Origin: an uncultured Alphaproteobacteria bacterium
Lineage (GTDB): Bacteria; Pseudomonadota; Alphaproteobacteria; Rhizobiales; Beijerinckiaceae
NCBI GenBank assembly: GCA_937988775.1
Contig: CALKHP010000006.1
Coordinates: 104,711 to 168,710, forward strand
Direction: 5' to 3'
DNA length: 64,000 nucleotides
Of this stretch, positions 1 to 8,493 are shown in pieces. The position numbers and the translations under genes are program-made. The notes beneath the pieces were generated by a model, which worked only from the letters and a program-made list of their open reading frames with translations, was not told the DNA's origin and searched no databases. How positions within the stretch are numbered: the first letter of the stretch is position 1; each line of letters begins with the position of its first letter.

Positions 1-449
1 TCCGGATACTCGACGCCCCAGTACCACTGGTTGCCGGTGATCTTGATGGTCACGTCGGAGGGCGGGATGATTTCCTGATGGCGCAGCAGCCGGAAGGACG
101 GGATCGCGATAATCACCAGCACCAGCACCGGGATCACCGTCCACAGCACCTCGATGGTCGAGTTGTGCGAGATCCGCGACGGGACGGGGTTGGACTTCTC
201 GTTGAAGCGCACCACGACGATGACCATCAGCACCAGGACGAGCAGACAGATCAAGCCGGTCACGACGAGCAGGAAGTCGTGGAAGTTGTAGATTTCCTCG
301 GCAATGGTCGATGCAGGCGTCTGCATCGTCATTTCCCACGGGTGGGGCTGTCCGATCGGTTCGGCCGCCGCTGCGCCCATCGACCACAAAGCCGTCGTCG
401 CCAAAACAGCCAGCCCGGCCGTCCATCTGGTCAAGGCATTCTCGCCCAT
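1..449 (-). CDS. coxB: cytochrome c oxidase subunit II, 5' part only
   Basis: Membrane-anchored subunit II of an aa3-type terminal oxidase, which carries the CuA centre that takes electrons from cytochrome c. Only the first 149 codons are in the window; the gene runs off the left edge before the CuA cysteines. An N-terminal signal peptide ends near an AAAAEP sequence. Two strong hydrophobic helices follow at about residues 58-80 and 98-118, separated by a charged loop. The visible part ends in the family motif GNQWYWGVEYP. The ATG has a good ribosome site (GAGGAG) upstream. The family assignment is secure; the rest of the gene cannot be checked here. Confidence 0.95.
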   Translation of the reverse strand, partial: MGENALTRWTAGLAVLATTALWSMGAAAAEPIGQPHPWEMTMQTPASTIAEEIYNFHDFLLVVTGLICLLVLVLMVIVVVRFNEKSNPVPSRISHNSTIEVLWTVIPVLVLVIIAIPSFRLLRHQEIIPPSDVTIKITGNQWYWGVEYP

Positions 450-726
450 CGTCTGCTCCTCGCGTGGGAAAGCGCCGGTCACCCGACCCGCCTCTCCTTT
501 GTGCCACTATTGCCCACGTATCACCACAAGCCTGTCTTATGTGCAACCGATGCGCGCTCGGAATTGTGCGTCATAATCGCCCGAAGCGTGTTTTGCGGCG
601 GCGCTGCAACGTTTTTGCCCCGATGGCGCGCCAAGTTCCTTGACAGGATTCAGGCCTTTGCTACGCGGAACGCGCGCTTTCGGCGACGGAGCCGGTCGCG
701 ACTCGGTCTTTGGGAGTATCGGTTCT

Positions 727-1302
727 TTGGCAGCAACCATCGGGTTCGCCCCGCACGATCGCCGCTCCCGCCTTCGCCGCGGCATCCTTGGCCTGGTGGC
801 GCTCGTCGCCTGCATGGTTGGCCTCGCCTCGCAGGCCAGCGCGCAGGGCGTCACCAAGGCGACCTTCCATGACTGGCAGTTGCGCTGCGATACGCCGCCC
901 GGCGCCAGCGCGGAACAGTGCATTCTCTATCAGAACGTCGCCGACGAGCAGCGCCCCGACGTGAATATCGTCGTCGTGGTCATCAAGGTCTCCGATCCGG
1001 CGGGCAAGGACGACAAGGGCCAGATGCCGCGCAAGACCCTGCTGCGCGTCATTGCGCCGCTCGGCGTGCTGCTGCCGCGCGGCCTCGGCCTGAAGATCGA
1101 CGACAAGGAGGTCGGCTCGACCGGCTTCGCGCGCTGCCTGACCAATGGCTGCGTCGCCGAGGTCGAACTCGACCAGCCGCTCATCGAGCAGCTTTCCAAG
1201 GGAAAAACCGCGACCTTCATCATTTTTCAAAGCGAGAACGAGGGCCGCGGCCTGCCGCTGAACCTCGCCGGCTTCGCCGAGGGGCTCGGGCAGCTGAAAT
1301 AG
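727..1302 (+). CDS. invasion-associated locus B (IalB) family secreted protein
   Basis: Periplasmic or secreted IalB-family protein. The family was named from Bartonella but is widespread in free-living Hyphomicrobiales, so a virulence role should not be assumed. The mature part follows the family pattern: an FHDWQLRC motif shortly after signal cleavage, QCILYQ, a conserved GLKI stretch and the paired cysteines of RCLTNGCVAEV. The hydrophobic signal core is followed by ASAQG. The start is uncertain. The TTG at 727 has GGGAG ten bases upstream and gives a signal peptide of usual length. A longer reading from a TTG at 640 is possible, but that TTG lies in a TTGACA that looks more like a -35 box. 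Confidence 0.82.
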   Translation: MAATIGFAPHDRRSRLRRGILGLVALVACMVGLASQASAQGVTKATFHDWQLRCDTPPGASAEQCILYQNVADEQRPDVNIVVVVIKVSDPAGKDDKGQMPRKTLLRVIAPLGVLLPRGLGLKIDDKEVGSTGFARCLTNGCVAEVELDQPLIEQLSKGKTATFIIFQSENEGRGLPLNLAGFAEGLGQLK

Positions 1303-1393
1303 CTTCGCGCGGCGGTTGCCGGCGGGCTGTGACTTGAATTGACACGGCCGATGTGCGTTTTGTGCACGGGACATACGGAAACGGGAAGCGGAT

Positions 1394-2032
1394 ATGGCCG
1401 TGGTGACAACTGGCTTGCGTATTTTGGCCCTGGTGGCGGCGGTCTCGGTCGCTGGCTGCAGCACGCTCACGGGCGGCGATTCCGACAATGAGCCGGCGGG
1501 CTCCAAGGCGCAGTTCTGGCGCAACACCTTCGTGTTCGGCGCCTCGGAGCCACCACCCATCGTCAAGCCCGACGAGGAATCGCGCCGCATGAGCTGCCCC
1601 GCCATTTCGATTCTCGACGGCACGGCGGCCTATCGCGTCGGCGGCAATGACGGGTCGAACCAATCGGTCAGCTACCAGGCCTCCGTGGTGCAGTATGCGC
1701 GCGAATGCCGCGTCGAGGGCAACACGCTTTATATGCGCGTCGGCGTCGAGGGCCGCCTGCTGCTCGGGCCGCAGGGCAAGCCCGGCACCTTCTCGATCCC
1801 GGTGCGCATCGCGGTCAAGGATGGCGACCACGCCGCCTATTCGACCGCCACGCGCGTCAGCGTCACCGTGCCGGCCGGCGAGGACCAGGCAAGCTTCAGC
1901 CATGTCCAGGACGGTATCGCGCTGCCGATCGACGCGCGCGATCCGGGCGATCGCTATCAGGTGCTCGTCGGCTTCGACCCGAGCGCGGGCGCGCCCGCCC
2001 ACCGCGCCAAGCGCAGCCGGCACCGGCGCTGA
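1394..2032 (+). CDS. hypothetical outer-membrane-type lipoprotein
   Basis: 212-residue protein of unknown function. The N-terminus is a lipoprotein signal peptide with the lipobox VAGC, so Cys23 is the likely lipidation site and the protein should be anchored to a membrane facing the periplasm. The remainder is soluble, with a conserved-looking block ISILDGTAAYRV, several cysteines, and a beta-rich C-terminal half. The ATG is preceded by GGAAACGGGAAG. It follows the IalB-like gene after 91 bases and precedes the glycine riboswitch, so it is probably not part of the gcv operon. Confidence 0.75.
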   Translation: MAVVTTGLRILALVAAVSVAGCSTLTGGDSDNEPAGSKAQFWRNTFVFGASEPPPIVKPDEESRRMSCPAISILDGTAAYRVGGNDGSNQSVSYQASVVQYARECRVEGNTLYMRVGVEGRLLLGPQGKPGTFSIPVRIAVKDGDHAAYSTATRVSVTVPAGEDQASFSHVQDGIALPIDARDPGDRYQVLVGFDPSAGAPAHRAKRSRHRR

Positions 2033-2100
2033 TTCTTCTGGGCGAACCGGCGAAGGCGCGTTGACTCTTCGCCGGCCGCCTGCGAGACAAATCAACGTCA

Positions 2101-2326
2101 GATGATCCCTGCGGGAGAGACCGGCTTCGCGCCGGAGCCGAAGGCGCAACCGCCCCGGAAACGCTCAGGCAAAAGGACCGCTTGGGGGATGACGCTCTGG
2201 AAAGCAGGCACGGGGCAACCTGTGCCTCACCGACGGAGTAAGCGGGTCGTCGCGCCGTGGCGCGCCGGGTTCCCCCGTGAAATCTCTCAGGTTCCGTGAC
2301 AGAGGGGGCGCCGCAGGGGCTTTTTT
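2101..2326 (+). promoter_or_regulatory. tandem glycine riboswitch upstream of gcvT
   Basis: Two glycine aptamers in series between the lipoprotein and gcvT. Aptamer 1 (about 2103-2183) has the conserved core GGGAGAGACC, GCCGAAGGCGCAA and CTCAGGCAAAAGGAC. Aptamer 2 (about 2184-2312) has CTGGAAAGC, CACCGACGGAGTAAGC and, at its 3' end, TCTCTCAGGTTCCGTGACAG. A weak hairpin followed by six Ts (2321-2326) could be the expression platform. Glycine riboswitches of this two-aptamer form are known to control gcv operons, usually switching expression on when glycine is abundant. The direction of control here is inferred from family knowledge. Confidence 0.95.
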
Positions 2327-2372
2327 CGGCCTCGATGCGGTGCGCCCACTCGTTATTCGGAAAGCCTGGCCG

Positions 2373-3512
2373 ATGGATCCCACCGACCGCCCTCTGCAGC
2401 ACACGCCGCTCCACGCCGCCCATGTCGCGGCCGGTGCCCGCATGGTGCCGTTCGCCGGCTATGACATGCCGGTGCAATACCCGCTCGGCGTGCTCGGCGA
2501 GCATCTGTGGACGCGCGAGCAGGCCGGCCTGTTCGACGTTTCGCATATGGGCCAGGCTTTCGTCATCGGCCCGGACTGGGAGACGACGGCGTGCGCCATC
2601 GAGGCGCTCGTGCCGGCCGATATCCTCAATCTCAAGCCGGGTTATCAGCGCTATTCGCAGCTTCTCGACGAGAATGGCGGCATTCTCGACGATCTGATGG
2701 TGACGCGCTCCAATTACCAGGGCTGCGAGGGCTGGGCCTATCTCGTCGTCAACGCCGCCTGCAAGGAAACGGATTTTCCGCATATCGCAGCGCGTCTGCC
2801 GGCGGGCGTCACCTTGAAGCGCGCCGACGATCTCGCGCTGCTCGCCCTGCAGGGGCCGGCCGCCGTCGCCGTGCTTGAGAAGCTCGTGCCCGGTATCGGC
2901 GATCTCGGCTTCATGCAGTTCCGGGCCTTGAAGGTCGATGGCGCGCATTATCATATCACGCGCTGCGGCTATACCGGCGAGGACGGTTTCGAGATTTGCG
3001 TCGCGGCCAAGGATGTCGTCGCGCTGTGGGAGCGCCTGCTTGGCGATGAGCGCGTCAAGCCGATCGGCCTGGGAGCGCGCGATTCGCTGCGCCTCGAAGC
3101 CGGGCTCTGCCTGTACGGCCACGATATCGATACCGGCACCAGCCCGATCGAGGCCGGGCTCAACTGGTCGATCCAGAAGCGCCGCCGCGAGGAGGGCGGC
3201 TTTCCGGGTGCGAGCCGCATCCAACGCGAGTTGAGGGACGGCGCCGGTCGCCTGCGCGTCGGCATCCGCCCCGAAGGCCGCCAGCCCGCGCGCGAGGGCG
3301 CGGACATCATGGCCGACGGCCGCAAGGTCGGCACCGTCACCTCTGGCGGTTTCGGCCCGAGCGTCAACGGGCCGGTCGCCATGGGCTATGTCGAGCGTGG
3401 TTTCGCCAGCGAGGGCCAGAAGCTGACGCTGATGGTGCGCGGCAAGGAACTCGCCGCCACGGTCGCTGCCCTGCCGTTCACCCCGCACCGCTATGCGCGG
3501 ACGAAATCCTGA
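2373..3512 (+). CDS. gcvT: glycine cleavage system aminomethyltransferase (T protein)
   Basis: T protein of the glycine cleavage complex. It moves the aminomethyl carbon from lipoyl-H protein to tetrahydrofolate, releasing ammonia and 5,10-methylene-THF. The 379-residue length is normal. The N-terminal folate-binding domain carries LHAAHVAAGARMVPFAGYDMPVQY-type residues and FDVSHMGQ; CGYTGEDGFEI and LGARDSLRLEAGLCLYGHD follow in the middle. The C-terminal domain carries TSGGFGPSVNGPVAMGYV. The ATG at 2373 is preferred because upstream in-frame codons would run into the riboswitch. It is the first gene of a four-gene gcv operon. Confidence 0.97.
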   Translation: MDPTDRPLQHTPLHAAHVAAGARMVPFAGYDMPVQYPLGVLGEHLWTREQAGLFDVSHMGQAFVIGPDWETTACAIEALVPADILNLKPGYQRYSQLLDENGGILDDLMVTRSNYQGCEGWAYLVVNAACKETDFPHIAARLPAGVTLKRADDLALLALQGPAAVAVLEKLVPGIGDLGFMQFRALKVDGAHYHITRCGYTGEDGFEICVAAKDVVALWERLLGDERVKPIGLGARDSLRLEAGLCLYGHDIDTGTSPIEAGLNWSIQKRRREEGGFPGASRIQRELRDGAGRLRVGIRPEGRQPAREGADIMADGRKVGTVTSGGFGPSVNGPVAMGYVERGFASEGQKLTLMVRGKELAATVAALPFTPHRYARTKS

Positions 3513-3548
3513 TCTCTCAACCTGCCGTCGCCAACGAGGACCAATCCC

Positions 3549-3923
3549 ATGACGACCCTCTACACCAAGGACCATGAATACCTCAGCATCGACGGCGATA
3601 CCGCCACCGTCGGCATCACCGATTACGCGCAGAACTCGCTCGGCGACGTGGTGTTCGTCGAGTTGCCGGCCGTTGGCAAGCAGTTGACCAAGGGTGGCGA
3701 TGCCGCCGTGGTCGAGAGCGTCAAGGCGGCGAGCGACGTCTACGCGCCGATCAGCGGCGAGGTCGTCGCGGTCAATGACAAGCTGCCCGATGCGCCCGGC
3801 ACCATCAACGAGGACCCGGCCGGCGCCGGCTGGTTCTTCAAGATCAGGATCAAGGACAAGGCCGAACTCGACGGCCTGATGGACGAGGCCGCCTATCAGG
3901 CTTTCGTCGCCGAACTCGGCTGA
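3549..3923 (+). CDS. gcvH: glycine cleavage system H protein
   Basis: Lipoyl carrier that shuttles the aminomethyl group between the P, T and L proteins. The 124-residue length is typical. The lipoylation lysine is K59 in VVESVKAASDVYAP. The flanking GDVVFVELPAVG and the C-terminal GWFFKI are family hallmarks. The ribosome site GAGGACC precedes the ATG. It lies 36 bases after gcvT and 23 bases before gcvPA, consistent with co-transcription from the riboswitch-controlled promoter. Confidence 0.98.
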   Translation: MTTLYTKDHEYLSIDGDTATVGITDYAQNSLGDVVFVELPAVGKQLTKGGDAAVVESVKAASDVYAPISGEVVAVNDKLPDAPGTINEDPAGAGWFFKIRIKDKAELDGLMDEAAYQAFVAELG

Positions 3924-3946
3924 GCCGAACCGTTCAGGAGCCCCCC

Positions 3947-5293
3947 ATGCGTTATCTCCCCTTATCCGAGGCCGATCGCGGCGCCATGCTGGCGAAGATC
4001 GGCGTTGGCGGCATCGACGAATTGTTTGCCGACATTCCGTCCGACAAGCTGCTCAAGGGCCTGATCGGCGACCTGCCGCGCGCCAAGGGCGAGTTGGAGG
4101 TCGAGCGCCTGCTTGGCCGCATGGCGGCCAAGAACGTCGCCGCCGGCTCGGTGCCGTTCTTCGTCGGTGCCGGCGCCTACAAGCACCATGTGCCGGCGAC
4201 CGTCGATCACGTCATCCAGCGCTCCGAGTTCCTGACCAGCTACACGCCGTACCAGCCGGAAATCGCGCAGGGCACGCTGCAATACCTGTTCGAATTCCAG
4301 ACCCAGGTCGCGCTGCTCACCGGCATGGAGGTCGCCAACGCCTCGATGTATGACGGCTCGACCGGCACCGCCGAGGCCGTGCTGATGGCGCATCGCGTCA
4401 CGCGCCGCCGCAAGGCGGTGCTGTCGGGTGGGCTGCATCCGCATTACCGCGCTGTCGTCGAGACGGTGTCGGGCATGGCGGGCGACGCCGTCACCGCGCT
4501 GCCGCCGGATGTGCGCGCGGCGGAAGATCTCGCCGCCGCGATCGATGGCGAGACGAGCTGTCTCGTGGTGCAGACGCCGGACGTCTACGGCAACCTGCGC
4601 GACCTGACCCCGCTTGCTGCCGCCTGCGAGGCCAAGGGCGTGCTGCTCATCGCCGTGTTCACCGAGGCGACGGCGCTCGGCGCCATTACATCGCCCGGCC
4701 AGATGGGCGCCGATATCGTCGTCGGCGAGGGCCAGTCGATTGGCAACGGCCTGAATTTCGGCGGCCCCTATGTCGGCCTGTTCGCCTGCAAGCAGAAATA
4801 CCTGCGCCAGATGCCCGGACGCCTGTGCGGCGAGACCGTCGATGCCGAGGGCAAGCGCGGCTTCGTGTTGACGCTGTCGACGCGCGAGCAGCATATCCGG
4901 CGCGACAAGGCGACCTCCAACATCTGCACCAATTCGGGGCTGTGCTGCCTCGCCTTCACCATCCATCTCGCGTTGCTCGGCGAGGCCGGCTTGCGCCGTG
5001 TCGCCGCGATCTGCCACGCCAATGCCGTGCAACTGGCCGACCAGTTGGCGGGCGTGAAGGGCGTGAAAGTGCTGAACGAGACGTTTTTCAACGAATTCAC
5101 GCTCGAACTGCCGGGCGATGCCGCCGCGATCGTCGAGAAACTGGCCGCCAGGGGCGTGCTGGCCGGCGTGCCGGTCTCGCGCCTCGAACCCGGCCACCCC
5201 GAACTCGCCAACCTGCTGCTCGTCGCGAGCACCGAAGTGAACACCGACGAAGATCGTGCAAGCTTCGTCGCCGCTTTGAAGGAAGTGCTGTGA
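3947..5293 (+). CDS. gcvPA: glycine dehydrogenase (decarboxylating) subunit 1
   Basis: N-terminal half of the split P protein, which decarboxylates glycine with pyridoxal phosphate and loads the aminomethyl group on H protein. The 448 residues match the usual subunit 1. Visible family motifs are the N-terminal MRYLPLSEADR, FVGAGAYKHHVPATVDH, TPYQPEIAQGTLQYLFEFQT and NASMYDGSTG. This half carries the fold but not the PLP lysine, which lies in GcvPB. AGGAG precedes the ATG. The stop overlaps the next gene's start (TGATG), indicating translational coupling and equal amounts of both subunits. Confidence 0.97.
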   Translation: MRYLPLSEADRGAMLAKIGVGGIDELFADIPSDKLLKGLIGDLPRAKGELEVERLLGRMAAKNVAAGSVPFFVGAGAYKHHVPATVDHVIQRSEFLTSYTPYQPEIAQGTLQYLFEFQTQVALLTGMEVANASMYDGSTGTAEAVLMAHRVTRRRKAVLSGGLHPHYRAVVETVSGMAGDAVTALPPDVRAAEDLAAAIDGETSCLVVQTPDVYGNLRDLTPLAAACEAKGVLLIAVFTEATALGAITSPGQMGADIVVGEGQSIGNGLNFGGPYVGLFACKQKYLRQMPGRLCGETVDAEGKRGFVLTLSTREQHIRRDKATSNICTNSGLCCLAFTIHLALLGEAGLRRVAAICHANAVQLADQLAGVKGVKVLNETFFNEFTLELPGDAAAIVEKLAARGVLAGVPVSRLEPGHPELANLLLVASTEVNTDEDRASFVAALKEVL

Positions 5294-6855
5294 TGCTGAA
5301 CAATCAGGGCCGCCCGACGCAGGCCGGCGAGGCGGGTGCCGCCACCCACAACACCTTCACCGGCAATCGCGGGCTCCAGATCGAGGAAGCGCTGCTGTTC
5401 GAGGTCGGCCGCGCGGAAACCACCGGCGTCGATTTCCCCGCGCCGCCTGCCGTCAAGTCCCGTCTCGGCGGGCTGGCGCGCGACGCGGCGATCGGCCTCG
5501 TCGGCCTGTCGGAGCCGGAAACGATGCGCCACTACGTGCGCCTGAGCCAGAAGAATTACGGCATCGATTCGGGGCTTTTCCCGCTCGGCTCGTGCACGAT
5601 GAAGCACAATCCGCGCCTCAACGAGAAGATGGCGCGGCTGCCGGGCTTTGGCGACGTGCATCCGCTGCAACCGCTTTCGACGGTCAAGGGCGCGCTGGAG
5701 CTGATGGAAGAACTCGGCCGCTGGCTCAAGGTGCTGACCGGCATGCCGGCCGTGGCGCTGAGCACCAAGGCCGGCGCGCATGGCGAACTATGCGGCATGA
5801 TGGCGATCAAGGCCGCCATCGCCGCGCGCGGCGAGCAGGACACCCGCACCGTGGTGCTGGTGCCCGATTCCGCCCATGGCACCAATCCGGCGACCGCCGC
5901 GCTGATCGGCTTCACCATCAAGACGGTGCCGGCGCGCGCCGATGGCACCGTCGATCCGGCTGCCGTGGCGGCGCTGACCGGTCCGGACACGGCGGCGATC
6001 ATGCTGACCAACCCGAACACCTGCGGCCTGTTCGAGAAGGATGTCGTGGCCATTGCCGAGGCGGTCCATGCGGCCGGCGGCTATTTCTACTGCGACGGCG
6101 CCAATTTCAACGCCATCGTCGGCAAGGCCAGGCCCGGCGAACTCGGCGTCGATGCCATGCATATCAACCTGCACAAGACGTTCTCGACGCCCCATGGCGG
6201 CGGCGGGCCGGGCGCTGGCCCGGTCGTGCTGTCCGAGCGCCTGGCGGCCTTCGCGCCGGTGCCCTACACGGTCGTCACCGCCGATGGCGTGCGGCTGGTC
6301 GAGGATGCCGCCGAAAACGGCTCCTTCGGTCGCATCACCGCCTTCCATGGCCAGATGGGCATGTATGTGCGCGCCCTCAGCTTCATGCTGAGCCATGGCG
6401 CCGACGGGCTGCGGCAGGCCTCGGAGGATGCGGTGCTCAACGCCAACTACATCCGCGCCGGCCTGTCCGACCTGATGTCGCAGCCGTTTGGCGACCGCGC
6501 CTGCATGCATGAGGTGCTGTTCGACGATAGCTGGCTCAAGGATACCGGCGTCACCACGCTCGATTTCGCCAAGGCGATGATCGACGAGGGTTACCATCCG
6601 ATGACGATGTATTTCCCGCTCGTCGTGCATGGCGCGATGCTGATCGAGCCAACCGAGAGCGAATCGAAGGCGAGCCTCGACCTGTTCATCATGACGTTGC
6701 GCGACCTCGCCTTCGCGGCCAAGCGCGGCGACAGCGAGCGCTTCTCCGGCGCGCCCTATCTCGCGCCGCGCCGCCGGCTCGACGAGACGCGCGCCGCGCG
6801 TGCTCCCGTGCTGCGCTGGACACCGCCGAAGCCGCTGTCGCTGGCGGCGGAATAG
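5293..6855 (+). CDS. gcvPB: glycine dehydrogenase (decarboxylating) subunit 2
   Basis: C-terminal half of the split P protein; the two halves form the active dehydrogenase. The 520 residues are normal for subunit 2. The PLP-binding lysine is K295 in INLHKTFSTPHGGGGPG. Other hallmarks are LGSCTMKHNPRLNE, PDSAHGTNPATAA and DGANFNAI. The ATG at 5293 shares its A with the gcvPA stop codon. A longer in-frame extension upstream is only an overlap with gcvPA and was discarded. It is the last gene of the operon, followed by a palindromic repeat (6896-6981). No lipoamide dehydrogenase gene is nearby, so the L protein must be encoded elsewhere. Confidence 0.97.
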   Translation: MLNNQGRPTQAGEAGAATHNTFTGNRGLQIEEALLFEVGRAETTGVDFPAPPAVKSRLGGLARDAAIGLVGLSEPETMRHYVRLSQKNYGIDSGLFPLGSCTMKHNPRLNEKMARLPGFGDVHPLQPLSTVKGALELMEELGRWLKVLTGMPAVALSTKAGAHGELCGMMAIKAAIAARGEQDTRTVVLVPDSAHGTNPATAALIGFTIKTVPARADGTVDPAAVAALTGPDTAAIMLTNPNTCGLFEKDVVAIAEAVHAAGGYFYCDGANFNAIVGKARPGELGVDAMHINLHKTFSTPHGGGGPGAGPVVLSERLAAFAPVPYTVVTADGVRLVEDAAENGSFGRITAFHGQMGMYVRALSFMLSHGADGLRQASEDAVLNANYIRAGLSDLMSQPFGDRACMHEVLFDDSWLKDTGVTTLDFAKAMIDEGYHPMTMYFPLVVHGAMLIEPTESESKASLDLFIMTLRDLAFAAKRGDSERFSGAPYLAPRRRLDETRAARAPVLRWTPPKPLSLAAE

Positions 6856-6895
6856 GGGGAGCTTACTCCTACTGGAACCTCTCCCGGCCCTTGGC

Positions 6896-6981
6896 GTCAT
6901 TCCCGCGCAGGCGGGAATCCAGAACCGCTGGCGCTCTCGACTCCTGGATTCCCGATCGCGCTAACGCGCGTCGGGAATGAC
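6896..6981. repeat. palindromic intergenic repeat, family A, copy 1
   Basis: Two facing hairpins: GTCATTCCCG CGCAGG CGGGAAT followed by CCAG, then about 25 variable bases, CTGGATTCCCG and a closing GTCGGGAATGAC. The same layout recurs at 18275, 21435, 21663 and 43916. It lies between the convergent gcvPB and ECF41 sigma genes and could fold in RNA of either strand. Confidence 0.85.
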
Positions 6982-7003
6982 ATGGGAGAGGCCCGACCCC
7001 TTG

Positions 7004-7879
7004 CTAATTCGACAAGCCATCCGCGAGATGCCGCAGCTTGTCCGGGTTGCGCACGATATAGATGCCGACGATGCGGCCGTCGCGAATGGCGAGCGCGGTG
7101 GTCTGCATGCCGTCATGCTCGCGCGTGACGAAGCCGGGCAGGCCGTTGACGAGGCCGTAGCGTAACAGTTCGGAGGCGTCGTAGCCGCGTTGCTGCGCCA
7201 GCCACAGATGCACCTTCATCACATCGTCGAGCCCGGTGACGACGCGTTTCGCGGCCGAGCGCTTGCCGCCGCCATCGGCATGCATGGTCACGTCTGCCGC
7301 CAGCAGCGCCTGCAATTGCTGGACGTCGCCCCGGCGCGAGGCGGCGAAGAACGCCTCGGCGATGGCGAGCCCGCGCTCCTTCGGCACCGTGAAGCGCGAT
7401 CGGGCCTCCTGCAGGTGGCTGCGCGCCCGGCTGGCGAGTTGCCGGCAGGCGGCGGGCGCGCGCCCGATCGTCTCGGCGATCTCGTCGAAGCCGACGGCGA
7501 ACACGTCATGCAGCAGGAAGGCGGCGCGCTCGGCCGGCGACAGCCGCTCGAGCGCCACCATCAGCGGCAGGGTGATGTCGTCGATCTCGTCCTCACCCGT
7601 CTCGAATACCGGCTCCGGCAGCCACGGGCCGATATAGGTTTCGCGCCGGCGCCGGGCCGATTTCATCAGGTCGAGGCAAAGCCGTGTGACGATGCGGCGC
7701 AGGAACGCTTCCGGCACCTGCACGCCGTCGCGATCGGTATCGAGCCAGCGCAGGAACGCGTCCTGCACCACGTCTTCGGCATCGGCGACCGAGCCGAGCA
7801 TGCGATAGGCGATGCGCGTCAGTTTCGGACGCAGCGGGTCGAAACTCGCCGCCGCGTCCGGTTGCGGCATCGCCACCAT
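7004..7879 (-). CDS. ECF41-group RNA polymerase sigma factor with fused SnoaL-like domain
   Basis: Extracytoplasmic-function sigma factor of 291 residues. The sigma-2 region (YRMLGSVADAEDVVQDAFLRW) and sigma-4 region (LSPAERAAFLLHDVFAVGFDEIAE) are followed by a C-terminal SnoaL-like domain from about residue 175. All three signatures I know for group ECF41 are present: WLPEP between the sigma domains, DGGGK in the C-terminal domain and NPDKL near the end. In this group the fused domain modulates activity in place of a separate anti-sigma factor. The ATG overlaps the stop of the upstream AhpD-like gene (TGATG), so the two are co-translated. The likely target promoter lies ahead of that gene (8374-8400), implying autoregulation. 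Confidence 0.93.
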   Translation of the reverse strand: MVAMPQPDAAASFDPLRPKLTRIAYRMLGSVADAEDVVQDAFLRWLDTDRDGVQVPEAFLRRIVTRLCLDLMKSARRRRETYIGPWLPEPVFETGEDEIDDITLPLMVALERLSPAERAAFLLHDVFAVGFDEIAETIGRAPAACRQLASRARSHLQEARSRFTVPKERGLAIAEAFFAASRRGDVQQLQALLAADVTMHADGGGKRSAAKRVVTGLDDVMKVHLWLAQQRGYDASELLRYGLVNGLPGFVTREHDGMQTTALAIRDGRIVGIYIVRNPDKLRHLADGLSN

Positions 7880-8337
7880 CACGCCGCCTTGCTGGCGCTA
7901 CGTCCGGCAGGCGCGGTGCGGAACGCGACGTTGAGCCGGTTCCAGCTGTTGATCATCACGATCGCCATGGTCAGCTTGACCTGCTCCTCGTCGCTGAACG
8001 CAGCTTTCACCATGGCATAGACGTCGTCGGGCGCGCGCGTGGTCGCGACCAGCGTCAGCGATTCGGTCCAGGCAAGCGCCGCCCGTTCGCGCTCGCTGTA
8101 GAGCGGCGATTCGCGCCAGGCATTGAGCATGTAGATGCGCTCCTCGCTCTCGCCCAGCTTGCGCGCGTCGCGGGCATGCATGTCGAGGCAGAAGGCGCAG
8201 CCGTTGATCTGAGAGGCGCGCAGCTTGACCAGTTCCACCAGGTTTGGTTCGAGCCCGCTGGCGGCGACCGCCTGGCTCATGTCGAGCAGCGGCTTGATCA
8301 GCGTGGGCTTGGCGAAGAGGTTCAGTCTCGGTGTCAT
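7879..8337 (-). CDS. carboxymuconolactone decarboxylase / AhpD-like protein
   Basis: 152-residue protein of the AhpD-like alkylhydroperoxidase/CMD family. The diagnostic redox motif CAFCLDMHA (CxxCxxxH) sits in the first third, preceded by ELVKLRASQINGC. Family members can act as thiol-dependent peroxidases; the substrate here is unknown. The ribosome site AAAGGA precedes the ATG. A longer upstream reading is not credible because it would run over the promoter and the divergent gene. It is the usual partner class for ECF41 sigma factors (the carboxymuconolactone decarboxylase/oxidoreductase/epimerase genes). Confidence 0.9.
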   Translation of the reverse strand: MTPRLNLFAKPTLIKPLLDMSQAVAASGLEPNLVELVKLRASQINGCAFCLDMHARDARKLGESEERIYMLNAWRESPLYSERERAALAWTESLTLVATTRAPDDVYAMVKAAFSDEEQVKLTMAIVMINSWNRLNVAFRTAPAGRSASKAA

Positions 8338-8373
8338 GATGTGTCCTTTGCAAGGTCTGTTTCCGCCCACCAT

Positions 8374-8400
8374 GACGAGACAGCTACGCCTGATGTGACA
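8374..8400 (-). promoter_or_regulatory. ECF41-type promoter
   Basis: Read on the minus strand, TGTCACA (8400-8394) is followed by exactly 16 bases and CGTC (8377-8374). This agrees with the published ECF41 consensus TGTCACA-N16-CGTC as I recall it. It lies 37 bases ahead of the AhpD-like ATG, and the ECF41 sigma gene is the second gene of the unit. A separate 7-bp palindrome (GCCAAAA, two bases, TTTTGGC; 8406-8421) sits just upstream. Confidence 0.85.
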
Positions 8401-8493
8401 GCGGCGCCAAAATTTTTTGGCATTTTCTCCAAACCTGTCCCGTTCTGGAACATAATGGCGCGCGCCTCGTTTCCTGTGCAGGAGGAATCCGAC

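Noticed and set aside
640..726. N-terminal extension of the IalB-like gene from the TTG at 640
   Set aside because: No ribosome site, and the TTG is part of TTGACA; the signal peptide is complete without it.
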